Positions 58,070 through 64,000 of a stretch of DNA of 64,000 bases are shown here, piece after piece (the stretch's first letter is position 1; every line of letters starts with the position of its first letter). Position numbers and translations under genes: made by a program. This stretch comes from UBA9659 sp965208605. Its GTDB lineage: Bacteria; Pseudomonadota; Gammaproteobacteria; Pseudomonadales; Azotimanducaceae. The notes beneath the pieces are model-generated. The model did no database searches. It saw only the letters and a list, made by a program, of their open reading frames with translations, and had not been told where the DNA came from. The DNA lies in contig OZ242345.1 in the NCBI GenBank assembly GCA_965208605.1, positions 1,116,001 through 1,180,000 on the forward strand. The letters run 5' to 3'.

Positions 58070-59786
58070 GACTACTACCTTGAGTAGTGGCGGTAGCACC
58101 TACTGTTGCCAATGCTGCTTCTTTAGGGCTGGGCTCTGGTGAAGTGTCCGCTGAGGGCTCTGGCTCTTGTGAAGTGTCCGCTGAGGGTTCTTTATCAGCT
58201 GAGGGCTCTGGTGAAGTGCCCGCTGCGGGCTCTGGTGAAGTGCCCGCTGAGGGCTCTGGCTCTTGTGAAGTGTCCGCTGAGGGCTCTTCTTCAGAAAGGT
58301 CTTCAAACCATGGAATCCGAGCAGTCATGATCAATTCGCCAGCCCGTTCTTCGGTCAAATCGTCAATATCTATCAAATCAGCAATGGTCTGCTCGGCCAA
58401 ATCTTCCATAGTGGCAATGCCTTTGTTGGCTAATTGATATGCCAATCGCTTGTCCATACCGGGCATGCTCAGCAGGTCTTCAGCCGGTTCCACACTGGCT
58501 AGTTCTGCTTCATTCGCCAAATCAAAGGTAGTCAGCGCGGCCTGGGCCCGGGTACGTAACTCTTCCACAACACCCTCGTCAAAGCCTTCAATGGCAATCA
58601 TCTCGGCGATGGGCACATAGGCAATTTCTTCCAGGGTCATAAAGCCTTCCTCAACCAGTACTATGGCGACATCTTCATCTACATCAAGCTGCCGCATGAA
58701 GCTCTCTACAGTCTTGCTGGCTTCTGTTTCTTGTTTCTCGGCGGCTTCTGCTTCGGTCATGACATTGAGTTCCCAGCCAATCAACTCACTCGCTAGGTTC
58801 ACATTCTGCCCCCCGCGGCCAATCGCCTGCGCGAGGTTATCTTCCGAGACCGCGATATCCATACTGCGGGCTTCCTCATCCACGACCACGGACACCACCT
58901 CCGCAGGCGACATGGCGTTGATCGCAAGTTGCGCGACATTGTCATCCCAGAGCACAATATCAATGCGTTCATTACCCAGTTCATTGGAGACTGTCTGCAC
59001 CCTGGAGCCACGCATACCCACGCAGGCACCCACCGGATCAATTCTGCCGTCATTGGTTTTTACCGCTATCTTCGCCCTTGCCCCAGGGTCCCGGGCGCAA
59101 CTCAATATCTCTATGACACCATCGTCAACTTCTCTGACTTCAATTCTGAACAGTTCAACCAGCATAGTGGGCGAGGTGCGCGTCAACACCAGTTGGGGAC
59201 CTCGTGCCTCAGGTCTTATCTCTGTTAAGAGCCCGCGCAGTCGGTCGCCGTCTCTAAAAGTTTCCCTTGGTATCCAGAACTCACGCGGCAAGATAGCTTC
59301 TGCATTGGCACCTAGATCGACGATGACCGCTTCTCGGGTCACCTTCTTGACCTGGCCATTGAGAATCTCACCTATCCGGGAACTATAAGCACTCACGACC
59401 TGAGCTCTTTCTGCTTCCCTGACCTTCTGGACAATCACCTGTTTTGCGGCCTGGGCGGCGATGCGTCCATACTCAACAGATTCAACGGGAACTTCCCAGA
59501 TGTCGTCGAGCGCCAAGTTCGCCTCCTTAGCCTGAGCTGCGGTCAGCGTCATCTGCGCATCAGGGAACTCCATCTCGACGTCATCAGGCACCACTGTCCA
59601 GGTGCGGAAGGTTTCATATTCCCCGGTCTCCCTGTCTATGGCGACCCGCAGTTCAACTTCTTCTTCTGGATAGCGTTTTTTAGTTGCAGTCGCCAAAGCC
59701 ACTTCCAAGGCTTCAAAAATGACTTCCTCTGGTACCCCCTTCTCATTGGATACCATTTCCACGACTCTTAGTATTTCTTTAGTCAT
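58062..59786 (-). CDS. nusA: Transcription termination/antitermination protein NusA with a repeat tail
   Basis: NusA binds elongating RNA polymerase and modulates pausing, termination and antitermination. The protein has 574 residues (E. coli 495). The N-terminal polymerase-binding domain starts MTKEILRVVEMVSNEKGVP. It is followed by S1 (about 136-200), two KH domains (GACVGMRGSRVQ, then AIGRGGQNVNLAS), and two acidic repeat domains to about residue 495. The remaining 78 or so residues are a Ser/Pro/Glu/Thr repeat (PSADTSQEPEPS, AGTSPEPA) encoded by imperfect 24-42-bp repeats at about 58110-58295. This tail is absent from most NusA proteins. GAGGCAGCAGG precedes the ATG. The tandem terminators upstream of rimP are a likely site of NusA feedback (inference by analogy with E. 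coli). Confidence 0.96.
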   Translation of the reverse strand: MTKEILRVVEMVSNEKGVPEEVIFEALEVALATATKKRYPEEEVELRVAIDRETGEYETFRTWTVVPDDVEMEFPDAQMTLTAAQAKEANLALDDIWEVPVESVEYGRIAAQAAKQVIVQKVREAERAQVVSAYSSRIGEILNGQVKKVTREAVIVDLGANAEAILPREFWIPRETFRDGDRLRGLLTEIRPEARGPQLVLTRTSPTMLVELFRIEVREVDDGVIEILSCARDPGARAKIAVKTNDGRIDPVGACVGMRGSRVQTVSNELGNERIDIVLWDDNVAQLAINAMSPAEVVSVVVDEEARSMDIAVSEDNLAQAIGRGGQNVNLASELIGWELNVMTEAEAAEKQETEASKTVESFMRQLDVDEDVAIVLVEEGFMTLEEIAYVPIAEMIAIEGFDEGVVEELRTRAQAALTTFDLANEAELASVEPAEDLLSMPGMDKRLAYQLANKGIATMEDLAEQTIADLIDIDDLTEERAGELIMTARIPWFEDLSEEEPSADTSQEPEPSAGTSPEPAAGTSPEPSADKEPSADTSQEPEPSADTSPEPSPKEAALATVGATATTQGSSHD

Positions 59787-59807
59787 CCTGCTGCCTCATC
59801 GGACACA

Positions 59808-60275
59808 TTATTTCCGGCTACCGGAACTCTCGGCATCGGGTACTATCTTTGCCCTTTCTATTGTTTCAATAGGGAAGAGATATTCCTCATCGTCTCGGCG
59901 CAAAATCACCTCGTCCCCCTCAATACCTTGTAACTTGCCAGAATAGTTGCGGCTACCGGCCCGGGGCGTCTTCAGCCTGATGCTGACTCTAGTGCCGGCA
60001 TACTGGGAAAAGTGCTCCAGTTTAAATAACTTCCTCGCCACTCCGGGTGAGGACACCTCTAGGATGTAGTTGCCCTCTATCGGGTCTTCCACATCCAGCA
60101 CACTACTCAGCTGGCGACTGACCCGAGCGCAGTCATCCAGACCGATGCCCTCAACGGCGTCTATGTAGACTCTCAACAGGGGGTTCCTGCCCTGAGTGAA
60201 CTGCTCAATGCCCCAGAGCTCAAAGCCCAAAGCCTGTACTACGGGCTCAATCATCTTGCTTAATCGGTCACTCAC
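59808..60275 (-). CDS. rimP: Ribosome maturation factor RimP
   Basis: RimP is an early 30S assembly factor. The 155-residue protein starts at GTG with a strong GGAGAGGTGG just upstream. It has the two-domain layout: an N-terminal alpha/beta domain with GIGLDDCARVSRQLSSVLD and VSSPGVARKL, and an SH3-like C-terminal domain with GEV/GDEVILRRDDEEYLFP-type strands. It lies 21 bp before nusA and just after metY and its terminators, the standard order. No anomalies. Confidence 0.95.
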   Translation of the reverse strand: MSDRLSKMIEPVVQALGFELWGIEQFTQGRNPLLRVYIDAVEGIGLDDCARVSRQLSSVLDVEDPIEGNYILEVSSPGVARKLFKLEHFSQYAGTRVSIRLKTPRAGSRNYSGKLQGIEGDEVILRRDDEEYLFPIETIERAKIVPDAESSGSRK

Positions 60276-60303
60276 CCCACCTCTCCACTACTTCTTCTGC
60301 ACA

Positions 60304-60327
60304 CAAAAAATGGGCATAGCGCCCATT
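60304..60327 (-). terminator. Rho-independent terminator 2 between metY and rimP
   Basis: On the minus strand, AATGGGC (60327-60321) pairs with GCCCATT (60315-60309) around a 5-base loop and runs into a T tract (60310-60305). It sits only about 28 bp before the rimP start, so the operon must be read through it. Confidence 0.8.
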
Positions 60328-60385
60328 CCTCGGTCGATGGGCATATCAACCCACCTTGCCCTCTAGCGTGAAACTGTGCCAGAGT

Positions 60386-60411
60386 TAATAAAAAGCCCCT
60401 CTCTGGGGGCT
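60386..60411 (-). terminator. Rho-independent terminator 1 after initiator tRNA
   Basis: On the minus strand, AGCCCC (60411-60406) pairs with GGGGCT (60399-60394), followed by TTTTATTAA. It begins 3 bp past the tRNA CCA end and should end most metY transcripts. Confidence 0.88.
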
Positions 60412-60413
60412 AT

Positions 60414-60490
60414 TGGTAGCGGGGGCAGGATTCGAACCTGCGACCTACGGGTTATGAGCCCGTCGAGCTACCAGACTGCTCCACCCCGCA
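60414..60490 (-). tRNA. metY: Initiator tRNA-fMet (CAT)
   Basis: This 77-nt cloverleaf has a genome-encoded CCA. Anticodon loop CTCATAA (CAT) sits on a stem with three consecutive G-C pairs (GGG/CCC), and the D stem has A11-U24. Both are initiator hallmarks. Position 1:72 is an unpaired U-U instead of the usual C-A, still a mismatch as initiators need. The T-stem GCAGG/CCTGC is perfect. It heads the rimP-nusA-infB cluster exactly as metY does in E. coli. Confidence 0.97.
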
Positions 60491-60506
60491 ATAAACAAGG
60501 GCGCAA

Positions 60507-60535
60507 AGTATAGAGTTGCATACTAGAATGGTCAA
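60507..60535 (-). promoter_or_regulatory. Sigma-70 promoter of metY
   Basis: On the minus strand, TTGACC (60535-60530) and TATACT (60512-60507) are separated by exactly 17 bp. A GC-rich discriminator (GCGCCC) follows, typical of stringently controlled stable-RNA promoters. The start site would fall near 60500, about 10 bp before the mature tRNA end. Its -35 overlaps the hemH start codon region on the other strand. Confidence 0.88.
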
Positions 60536-61643
60536 GATGAATTATGCACCACCAGAAGGCGAATCGCTAGATAGGGCAAGGATAATCAAGGGCGCTATTG
60601 TCCTGATTAACCTAGGCACCCCAGATGCGCCAACTGCCCATGCCATCCGCCGGTATTTGCGGCAGTTTCTGTCCGATAGGCGCGTGGTCAATCTGCCCCG
60701 ATGGCTCTGGTTGCCGGTGTTGCACCTGTTTATTCTGCGCCTTCGTCCGCGCAAACTGGTGAAGAAGTATCAACTGATCTGGGGCACCAAAGACGGGCCC
60801 ATTCGCAACATCACCCTTGCCCTCGCGCGCCGACTGGAAGCCAGGCTGAGGTGCGCGGGTGAGGCTCTGGTGGTGGAGGCCGCGATGACTTACGGCAAGC
60901 CCTCAATTAGCAGCCTGCTGGACAGGCTCATAGCCGCGGGGGTGCAGCACATTACTTTTATCTCTCTCTTTCCTCAGTATGCCGGGGCGACTCTGGGGGC
61001 GGCAGAGGATGCCATCCAGCAAGCCTTATCTCGTCGGGGCTTATCTGCTCAGGGCTTATCTGCCCAAGACTTACCTGCTCAAGACTTATCTGCCCAAGAC
61101 TTATCTGCTCAAGACCTGCCTGCTAAGACGCCGCCAGATATCACTATCCTCAAGAGTTACCCCACTCACCCTGCTTACATCACCGCCCTGGCAGAATCTA
61201 TAAAAAAAGCGGCGGCATATCGGAGGGGGAGCCCCCGGCTCGTCTTTTCTTTCCACGGTATTCCCATGGCCCAGGCTGAGGCGGGCGATCCCTATGCTGC
61301 AGAGTGTCATGCGACTGCTCGACTGGTCGCCACCGAACTGGGCTTGCCTGAGGAGCGATGGCTACTGAGCTGGCAGTCTCGCTTCGGACCCGCCCAATGG
61401 CTAGAACCCTCCACGATAGACAGCATGCGGGAGCTGCCCAGGATGGGTGTCAAGGATGTGCTACTGGTCTGCCCGGGGTTCGCCGTTGATTGTCTGGAGA
61501 CGATTGAAGAGATTAGACAGTTGAATAAAGAGGCCTTCCTCAATGCGGGGGGGGAAAGCTTTAATTATGTGCGGGCGCTTAATGCTACCTCAGGGCATGT
61601 TGATGTGATGATGGCGTTGCTTGGCCATCCCCGCGGGGGTTGA
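60528..61643 (+). CDS. hemH: Ferrochelatase with a pentapeptide-repeat insertion
   Basis: Ferrochelatase inserts ferrous iron into protoporphyrin IX, the last step of haem synthesis. I start at ATG 60528 (371 residues; E. coli 320). A second ATG at 60537 is possible, and neither has a good ribosome site. Motifs are VLINLGTPDAPT, FSFHGIP with the catalytic His (H243), GDPYAAECHATARLV, WQSRFGPAQWLEP and LVCPGFAVDCLETIEEI. Oddity: residues about 171-199 are six copies of a five-residue LSAQD-like unit, from a 15-bp tandem repeat at about 61036-61125, inserted between two conserved helices. It is divergent from metY. The stop codon lies within the left edge of the duplicated cassette downstream. 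Confidence 0.94.
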   Translation: MVKMNYAPPEGESLDRARIIKGAIVLINLGTPDAPTAHAIRRYLRQFLSDRRVVNLPRWLWLPVLHLFILRLRPRKLVKKYQLIWGTKDGPIRNITLALARRLEARLRCAGEALVVEAAMTYGKPSISSLLDRLIAAGVQHITFISLFPQYAGATLGAAEDAIQQALSRRGLSAQGLSAQDLPAQDLSAQDLSAQDLPAKTPPDITILKSYPTHPAYITALAESIKKAAAYRRGSPRLVFSFHGIPMAQAEAGDPYAAECHATARLVATELGLPEERWLLSWQSRFGPAQWLEPSTIDSMRELPRMGVKDVLLVCPGFAVDCLETIEEIRQLNKEAFLNAGGESFNYVRALNATSGHVDVMMALLGHPRGG

Positions 61644-61664
61644 GAAGATGAAAGAGAGCGATGT

Positions 61665-61838
61665 CTAAGTCGGATTAGCGGCGGGACGCGGAATTGACGC
61701 GCGTGCCAGTTGGTTGGCGTGTCGTTCCCTTGCTTGTTTGTTGGATGCAACAATGACAGGAAGAACAATGTCCGCATGCCACTTATTTCCCGACTGCGGT
61801 GTGTAGGGTGTGTCAGGCTGGAATTTTTTCCAGGGCAT
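61665..61838 (-). pseudogene. Internally deleted copy of the cassette's second gene
   Basis: This 57-codon frame begins MPWKKFQPD like the 152-aa gene at 62431-62889 and ends with the same SIPRPAANPT tail. It lacks 95 central codons. The junction lies at a CTACAC direct repeat (CCCTACAC|ACCGCAG), so the deletion is in frame. It overlaps the preceding 127-aa gene by 26 bp, as in the intact copy. Whether the short product is made is unknown; loss of function is likely. Confidence 0.85.
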
Positions 61839-62196
61839 CAATAATGGAATCAACAGGCAGATCTTCTGCCAGAGTGTAGTGATATTCATAGTCGTGATTA
61901 TCGGGGAAATTGACATACAAGGACGCGCCACCATTGGCGCGGCAAAAAACACTAACCCGCGAACCTGAGCCCTCGGAAAAAACAACTATATCGCCATCTT
62001 CCCACGGGGAGACCGCATAGTAGCGTGGCAATTTTGATGTCAGTTGATTAAGAATATTCCGCGCTATCTTTTTGGCTGTTGGTGATGGTGGTGGAAGTTC
62101 TTCTTCGATAGCGTAATCGTCCAATTCTTCGAGTTCACTCAACGCTTCGGTGAGCGATTTTTCGCTTGCTGGATCTTGTGTGACCGGATAGTTCAA
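61813..62196 (-). CDS. Conserved-looking hypothetical protein, cassette copy 1
   Basis: I do not recognise this 127-residue protein by name. It has an acidic N-terminus (ALSELEELDDYAIEEELPPPSP), a short helix (TAKKIARNILNQL), then a compact alpha/beta-looking part (YYAVSPWEDGDIVVFSE, VSVFCRANGGASLYVNF). It ends DSIIDALEKIPA. There is no signal peptide, membrane helix or catalytic motif I can name. It is about 85 percent identical by eye to the copy at 62864-63247. The mostly conservative differences suggest that both copies are, or until recently were, under selection. It is followed by the deleted second gene. Confidence 0.75.
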   Translation of the reverse strand: MNYPVTQDPASEKSLTEALSELEELDDYAIEEELPPPSPTAKKIARNILNQLTSKLPRYYAVSPWEDGDIVVFSEGSGSRVSVFCRANGGASLYVNFPDNHDYEYHYTLAEDLPVDSIIDALEKIPA

Positions 62197-62307
62197 ATAA
62201 ATACTAAACCAGCGAGGTAAGTCTTCATCACTGATATCTCTCTTTCATGCTAGTGCATCGCAAATCCTACCAGTATTTTACCGAAATTTCTCCAAAGAAG
62301 GTGGGAA

Positions 62308-62401
62308 TGACGGGGGTCGGGGAAATCCAGTCATTGAGTAACACATACAATCTGATGACCCCTGGGAAGGCAGTTAGGGATGATGAATGAACAGGAAAGA
62401 T
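62308..62401. other. Spacer between the two cassette copies
   Basis: This 94-bp spacer holds REP-like remnants (AATGACGGGGG, AAATCCAGTC) and no gene. With REP sequence also just right of copy 2, it suggests the duplication is bounded by these elements. The 62197-62307 stretch before it is the shared leader of the cassette and carries no obvious promoter. Confidence 0.6.
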
Positions 62402-62430
62402 GGGGTTGAGGAAATGAAAGAGATTGATGT

Positions 62431-62889
62431 CTAAGTCGGATTAGCAGCGGGACGCGGAATTGACGCGCGTGCCAGTTTACCGGCGTGGTATTCCCTTTTC
62501 TTTTTGTCGGCTTGAACGATGACAGGAAGAACAATGTCCGCATGCCACTTATTTCTCGACTGCGGTGTGTAGCGAACCTCGCGGCCATTTTCGCTTGCCT
62601 TTGCAACCGACACTTCTGCCCAACCATAGAATGAGCGACCTGGGCCTCGTTGTGTCGCCATGGCATCGCCGATTTTTGTCAAATCTTCGTCTGAGGCAAA
62701 GTTCAATAGGAACACCGAAATATTAATTGGGCTTTTTTTGTCTAGAAAATTGTCAATTGACATCTGCCCTTTTCCCCTTTGCAATTTTTTCCAGTCTTTA
62801 CTCTGAAAAATCGCGCGCCCTACATCGCCGTCCTCAATGATACCCCCCGACGTGTAGGGAGGGTCAGGTTGAAATTTTTTCCAGGGCAT
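62431..62889 (-). CDS. Hypothetical protein, second gene of the cassette (intact copy)
   Basis: This 152-residue soluble protein is unnamed. I start at ATG 62889, overlapping the upstream gene by 26 bp, because the deleted paralogue shares this N-terminus. An internal ATG at 62763 with AGGGGAAAAGGG upstream is the alternative (110 aa). Visible segments are EDGDVGRAIFQSKDWKKLQRG, SIDNFLDKKSPINISVFLLNF, a GDAMATQRGPGRSFYGW stretch and KWHADIVLPVIV near the end. The tail is basic (KKKREYHAGKLARASIPRP). It is coupled to the 127-aa gene; the pair travels as a unit, so the products may act together (inference). Confidence 0.72.
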   Translation of the reverse strand: MPWKKFQPDPPYTSGGIIEDGDVGRAIFQSKDWKKLQRGKGQMSIDNFLDKKSPINISVFLLNFASDEDLTKIGDAMATQRGPGRSFYGWAEVSVAKASENGREVRYTPQSRNKWHADIVLPVIVQADKKKREYHAGKLARASIPRPAANPT

Positions 62890-63247
62890 CAATAATGGAA
62901 TCAATGGGCAAATCCTCTGCCAGAGTGTAGTGACATTCATAGTCGCGATTATTGGAGGAATCAACATACAAAGACGCGCCACCATTGGCGCGGCAAAAAA
63001 CACTAACACGCGAGTCCGCGTCTCCAGAATAGACAACCACATCGCCGTCTTCCCACAGGGAGAGCGCATAGTAGCGTGGCAATTTTGATGTCAGTTGGTT
63101 AAGAATATCCCGCGCTATCTTTTTGGCTGTTGGTGATGGCGGTGAAAACTCTTCTTCAGCAGCGTAATCGTCCAATTCCTCAAGTTCACTCAACGCTTCG
63201 GTGAGCGATTTTTCGCTTGCTGGATCTTGTGTGACCGGATAGTTCAA
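62864..63247 (-). CDS. Conserved-looking hypothetical protein, cassette copy 2
   Basis: This 127-residue paralogue of the protein at 61813-62196 shares the first 28 residues and the MNYPVTQDP start exactly. It differs mainly in SLWEDGDVVVYSGDADSR and YVDSSNNRDYECHY. I see no recognised domain. Its stop lies inside the start of the 152-aa gene, so translation is probably coupled. The leader upstream (63248-63358) is shared with copy 1. Confidence 0.75.
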   Translation of the reverse strand: MNYPVTQDPASEKSLTEALSELEELDDYAAEEEFSPPSPTAKKIARDILNQLTSKLPRYYALSLWEDGDVVVYSGDADSRVSVFCRANGGASLYVDSSNNRDYECHYTLAEDLPIDSIIDALEKIST

Positions 63248-63358
63248 ATAAACACTAAACCAGCGAGGTAAGTCTTCATCACTGATAGCTCTCTTTCATG
63301 CTAGTGCATCGCAAATCCTACCAGTATTTTACCGAAATTTCTCCAAAGAAGGTGGGAA

Positions 63359-63428
63359 CCTAGAGGAATAAAGGCAATACCGCTCGTTCCTCTGGATTCG
63401 GCGAGAATGACGGCCACCTTGTGCCCAC
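63359..63428. repeat. REP-like element between the cassette and higA
   Basis: GGCAATACCGCTCGTTCC, TCTGGATTC and GGCGAGAATGACGGCC match the extended REP family. It lies between the duplicated cassette and the higA stop. Confidence 0.75.
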
Positions 63429-63698
63429 TCAGGCCACGTTTCTTGCCGCGATTGCTCTGTCTATATCATAGGCGCTCTGCAGGTTCATCCACAGATTAGC
63501 GGAGGTTCCCAGTGCTTCTGCGAGGTCCAGTGCGGATTCGGCCGTAATACCTCGCTTGCCACGAATCAGTTCATTCAAGCGAGCCTTTGTCCAGCCCAGT
63601 TGTCGAGCAAACTCAGCTTGGCTCATTCCCCTCGGCTCAAGAAATTCTTCCAGAAGCATCTCGCCAGGATGAAAAGGATTCTGCAGTTGCTTGGTCAT
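63429..63698 (-). CDS. higA: HigA-family antitoxin
   Basis: This 89-residue XRE-type helix-turn-helix protein has the HigA (addiction module antidote) layout: NPFHPGEMLLEEFLEPRGMSQ, then the helix-turn-helix SQAEFARQLGWTKARLNELIRGKRGI. ITAESALDLAEALGTSANLWMNLQSAYDID follows. GGAGGT is 9 bp upstream of the ATG. It normally represses its own operon and neutralises HigB. Here the upstream toxin gene is truncated, so HigA appears to be an orphan. It is complete, with no anomaly in the DNA-binding helices. Confidence 0.92.
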   Translation of the reverse strand: MTKQLQNPFHPGEMLLEEFLEPRGMSQAEFARQLGWTKARLNELIRGKRGITAESALDLAEALGTSANLWMNLQSAYDIDRAIAARNVA

Positions 63699-63709
63699 CT
63701 CTAAACCTC

Positions 63710-63895
63710 CTATTTGTGGTAGTTGAGTATCTGTACTTTTTCTGGTGAACCGCTATGCCACACGAATATTACGCGCCATTGGTCATTGATCCTGACTGAA
63801 TGAAATCCTGCGAGCTCTCCCTTCAAAATCTCCAGGCGATTTCCCGGGGGTGCTCGAAGATCCTTCAACCCTGCAGCACTGTTTAGATACAGTAG
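63710..63895 (-). pseudogene. higB: HigB toxin remnant (N-terminus missing)
   Basis: A 61-codon frame with no start codon encodes the C-terminal two-thirds of a RelE-like HigB. It reads LNSAAGLKDLRAPPGNRLEI, then LKGELAGFHSVRINDQWRVIF, ending LNYHK. It is closed upstream by in-frame TAA (63898-63896). Intact HigB of this type is about 92 residues and begins with an MIxSFR-like strand, which I cannot find in any frame upstream; a REP-like element lies there instead. Its stop is 11 bp before the higA ATG, the usual higBA spacing. Confidence 0.82.
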
Positions 63896-63944
63896 TTATC
63901 ATAACCCGATAACACAGACAACCCTGAGTTCGGTGCGTCAATTC

Positions 63945-64000
63945 CGTGATAGTTCATTGCCCGGGGAATGACGGCGCGGCGAGAATGATGACAGCGCGGG
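63945..64000. repeat. REP-like elements at the right edge
   Basis: GCCCGGGGAATGACGGCGCGGC and GAGAATGATGACAGCGCGGG are two partial members of the family. They lie directly upstream of the truncated higB. Confidence 0.65.

Larger units (their letters stand above)
61636..62307. repeat. Duplicated cassette, copy 1 (672 bp, carries a deletion)
   Basis: This block runs from GGGGTTGAG at the hemH stop to GGTGGGAA. It is near-identical to 62402-63358 throughout. Its length differs from copy 2 by exactly 285 bp, all explained by one internal deletion. Confidence 0.92.
62402..63358. repeat. Duplicated cassette, copy 2 (957 bp, complete)
   Basis: This is the full-length partner of 61636-62307, with both genes intact and the same upstream leader (CTAGTGCATCGCAAATCC). 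Confidence 0.92.

Noticed and set aside
62331..62666. 111-codon frame on the minus strand (MPWRHNEAQ...)
   Set aside because: It is a shifted-frame shadow of the intact 152-aa cassette gene.
63710..63895. Functional HigBA toxin-antitoxin pair
   Set aside because: The toxin frame lacks a start codon and its N-terminal strand, so only the antitoxin is annotated as intact.

Overview
The window reads as chromosomal DNA of a gammaproteobacterium. The evidence is an E. coli-type complex I operon (fused nuoCD, and a NuoG with the extra N7 cluster cysteines), a DksA-PcnB pair, and the intact E. coli-like order metY-rimP-nusA-infB-rbfA-truB-rpsO-pnp. I cannot name a genus. The DNA is rich in interspersed REP-like palindromes, short tandem repeats and repeat-expanded proteins, which fits a repeat-rich, possibly host-associated or marine lineage (inference).

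Layout: 1-6246 carries nuoA-B-CD-E-F-G on the minus strand, with nuoG running off the left edge and a 73-bp tandem repeat between nuoF and nuoG. 7031-9508 (minus) is DNA polymerase II. 9847-13914 (plus) carries a DksA with a lysine-rich tail, poly(A) polymerase and acetyl-CoA synthetase. 14211-49154 (minus) is one uninterrupted gene of about 35 kb encoding a roughly 11,650-residue surface protein. It has a signal peptide, well over 100 Ig-like modules (HYR, DUF5011-like, putative-Ig and cadherin-like types) and a C-terminal autotransporter beta-barrel. A run of 23 C lies just before its signal peptide. 49904-51073 is an orphan AAA-type ATPase whose last codons lie in a REP element. 51349-60490 (minus) is the metY-rimP-nusA-infB-rbfA-truB-rpsO-pnp translation/transcription cluster, with a strong initiator-tRNA promoter and two terminators between metY and rimP. 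hemH is divergent. 61636-63358 is a tandem duplication of a two-gene cassette of unknown function; one copy has an exact 285-bp in-frame deletion. The right edge holds a HigA antitoxin with an N-terminally truncated HigB remnant.

The core genes cover respiration (NADH:quinone oxidoreductase), haem synthesis, acetate activation, RNA decay (PcnB, PNPase), ribosome maturation and initiation (RimP, RbfA, IF2, S15, initiator tRNA), and stringent response (DksA). The accessory element that stands out is the giant phase-variation-candidate autotransporter. A recurring theme is in-frame low-complexity expansion inside otherwise conserved enzymes (NuoC, PolB, HemH, NusA, IF2, DksA).
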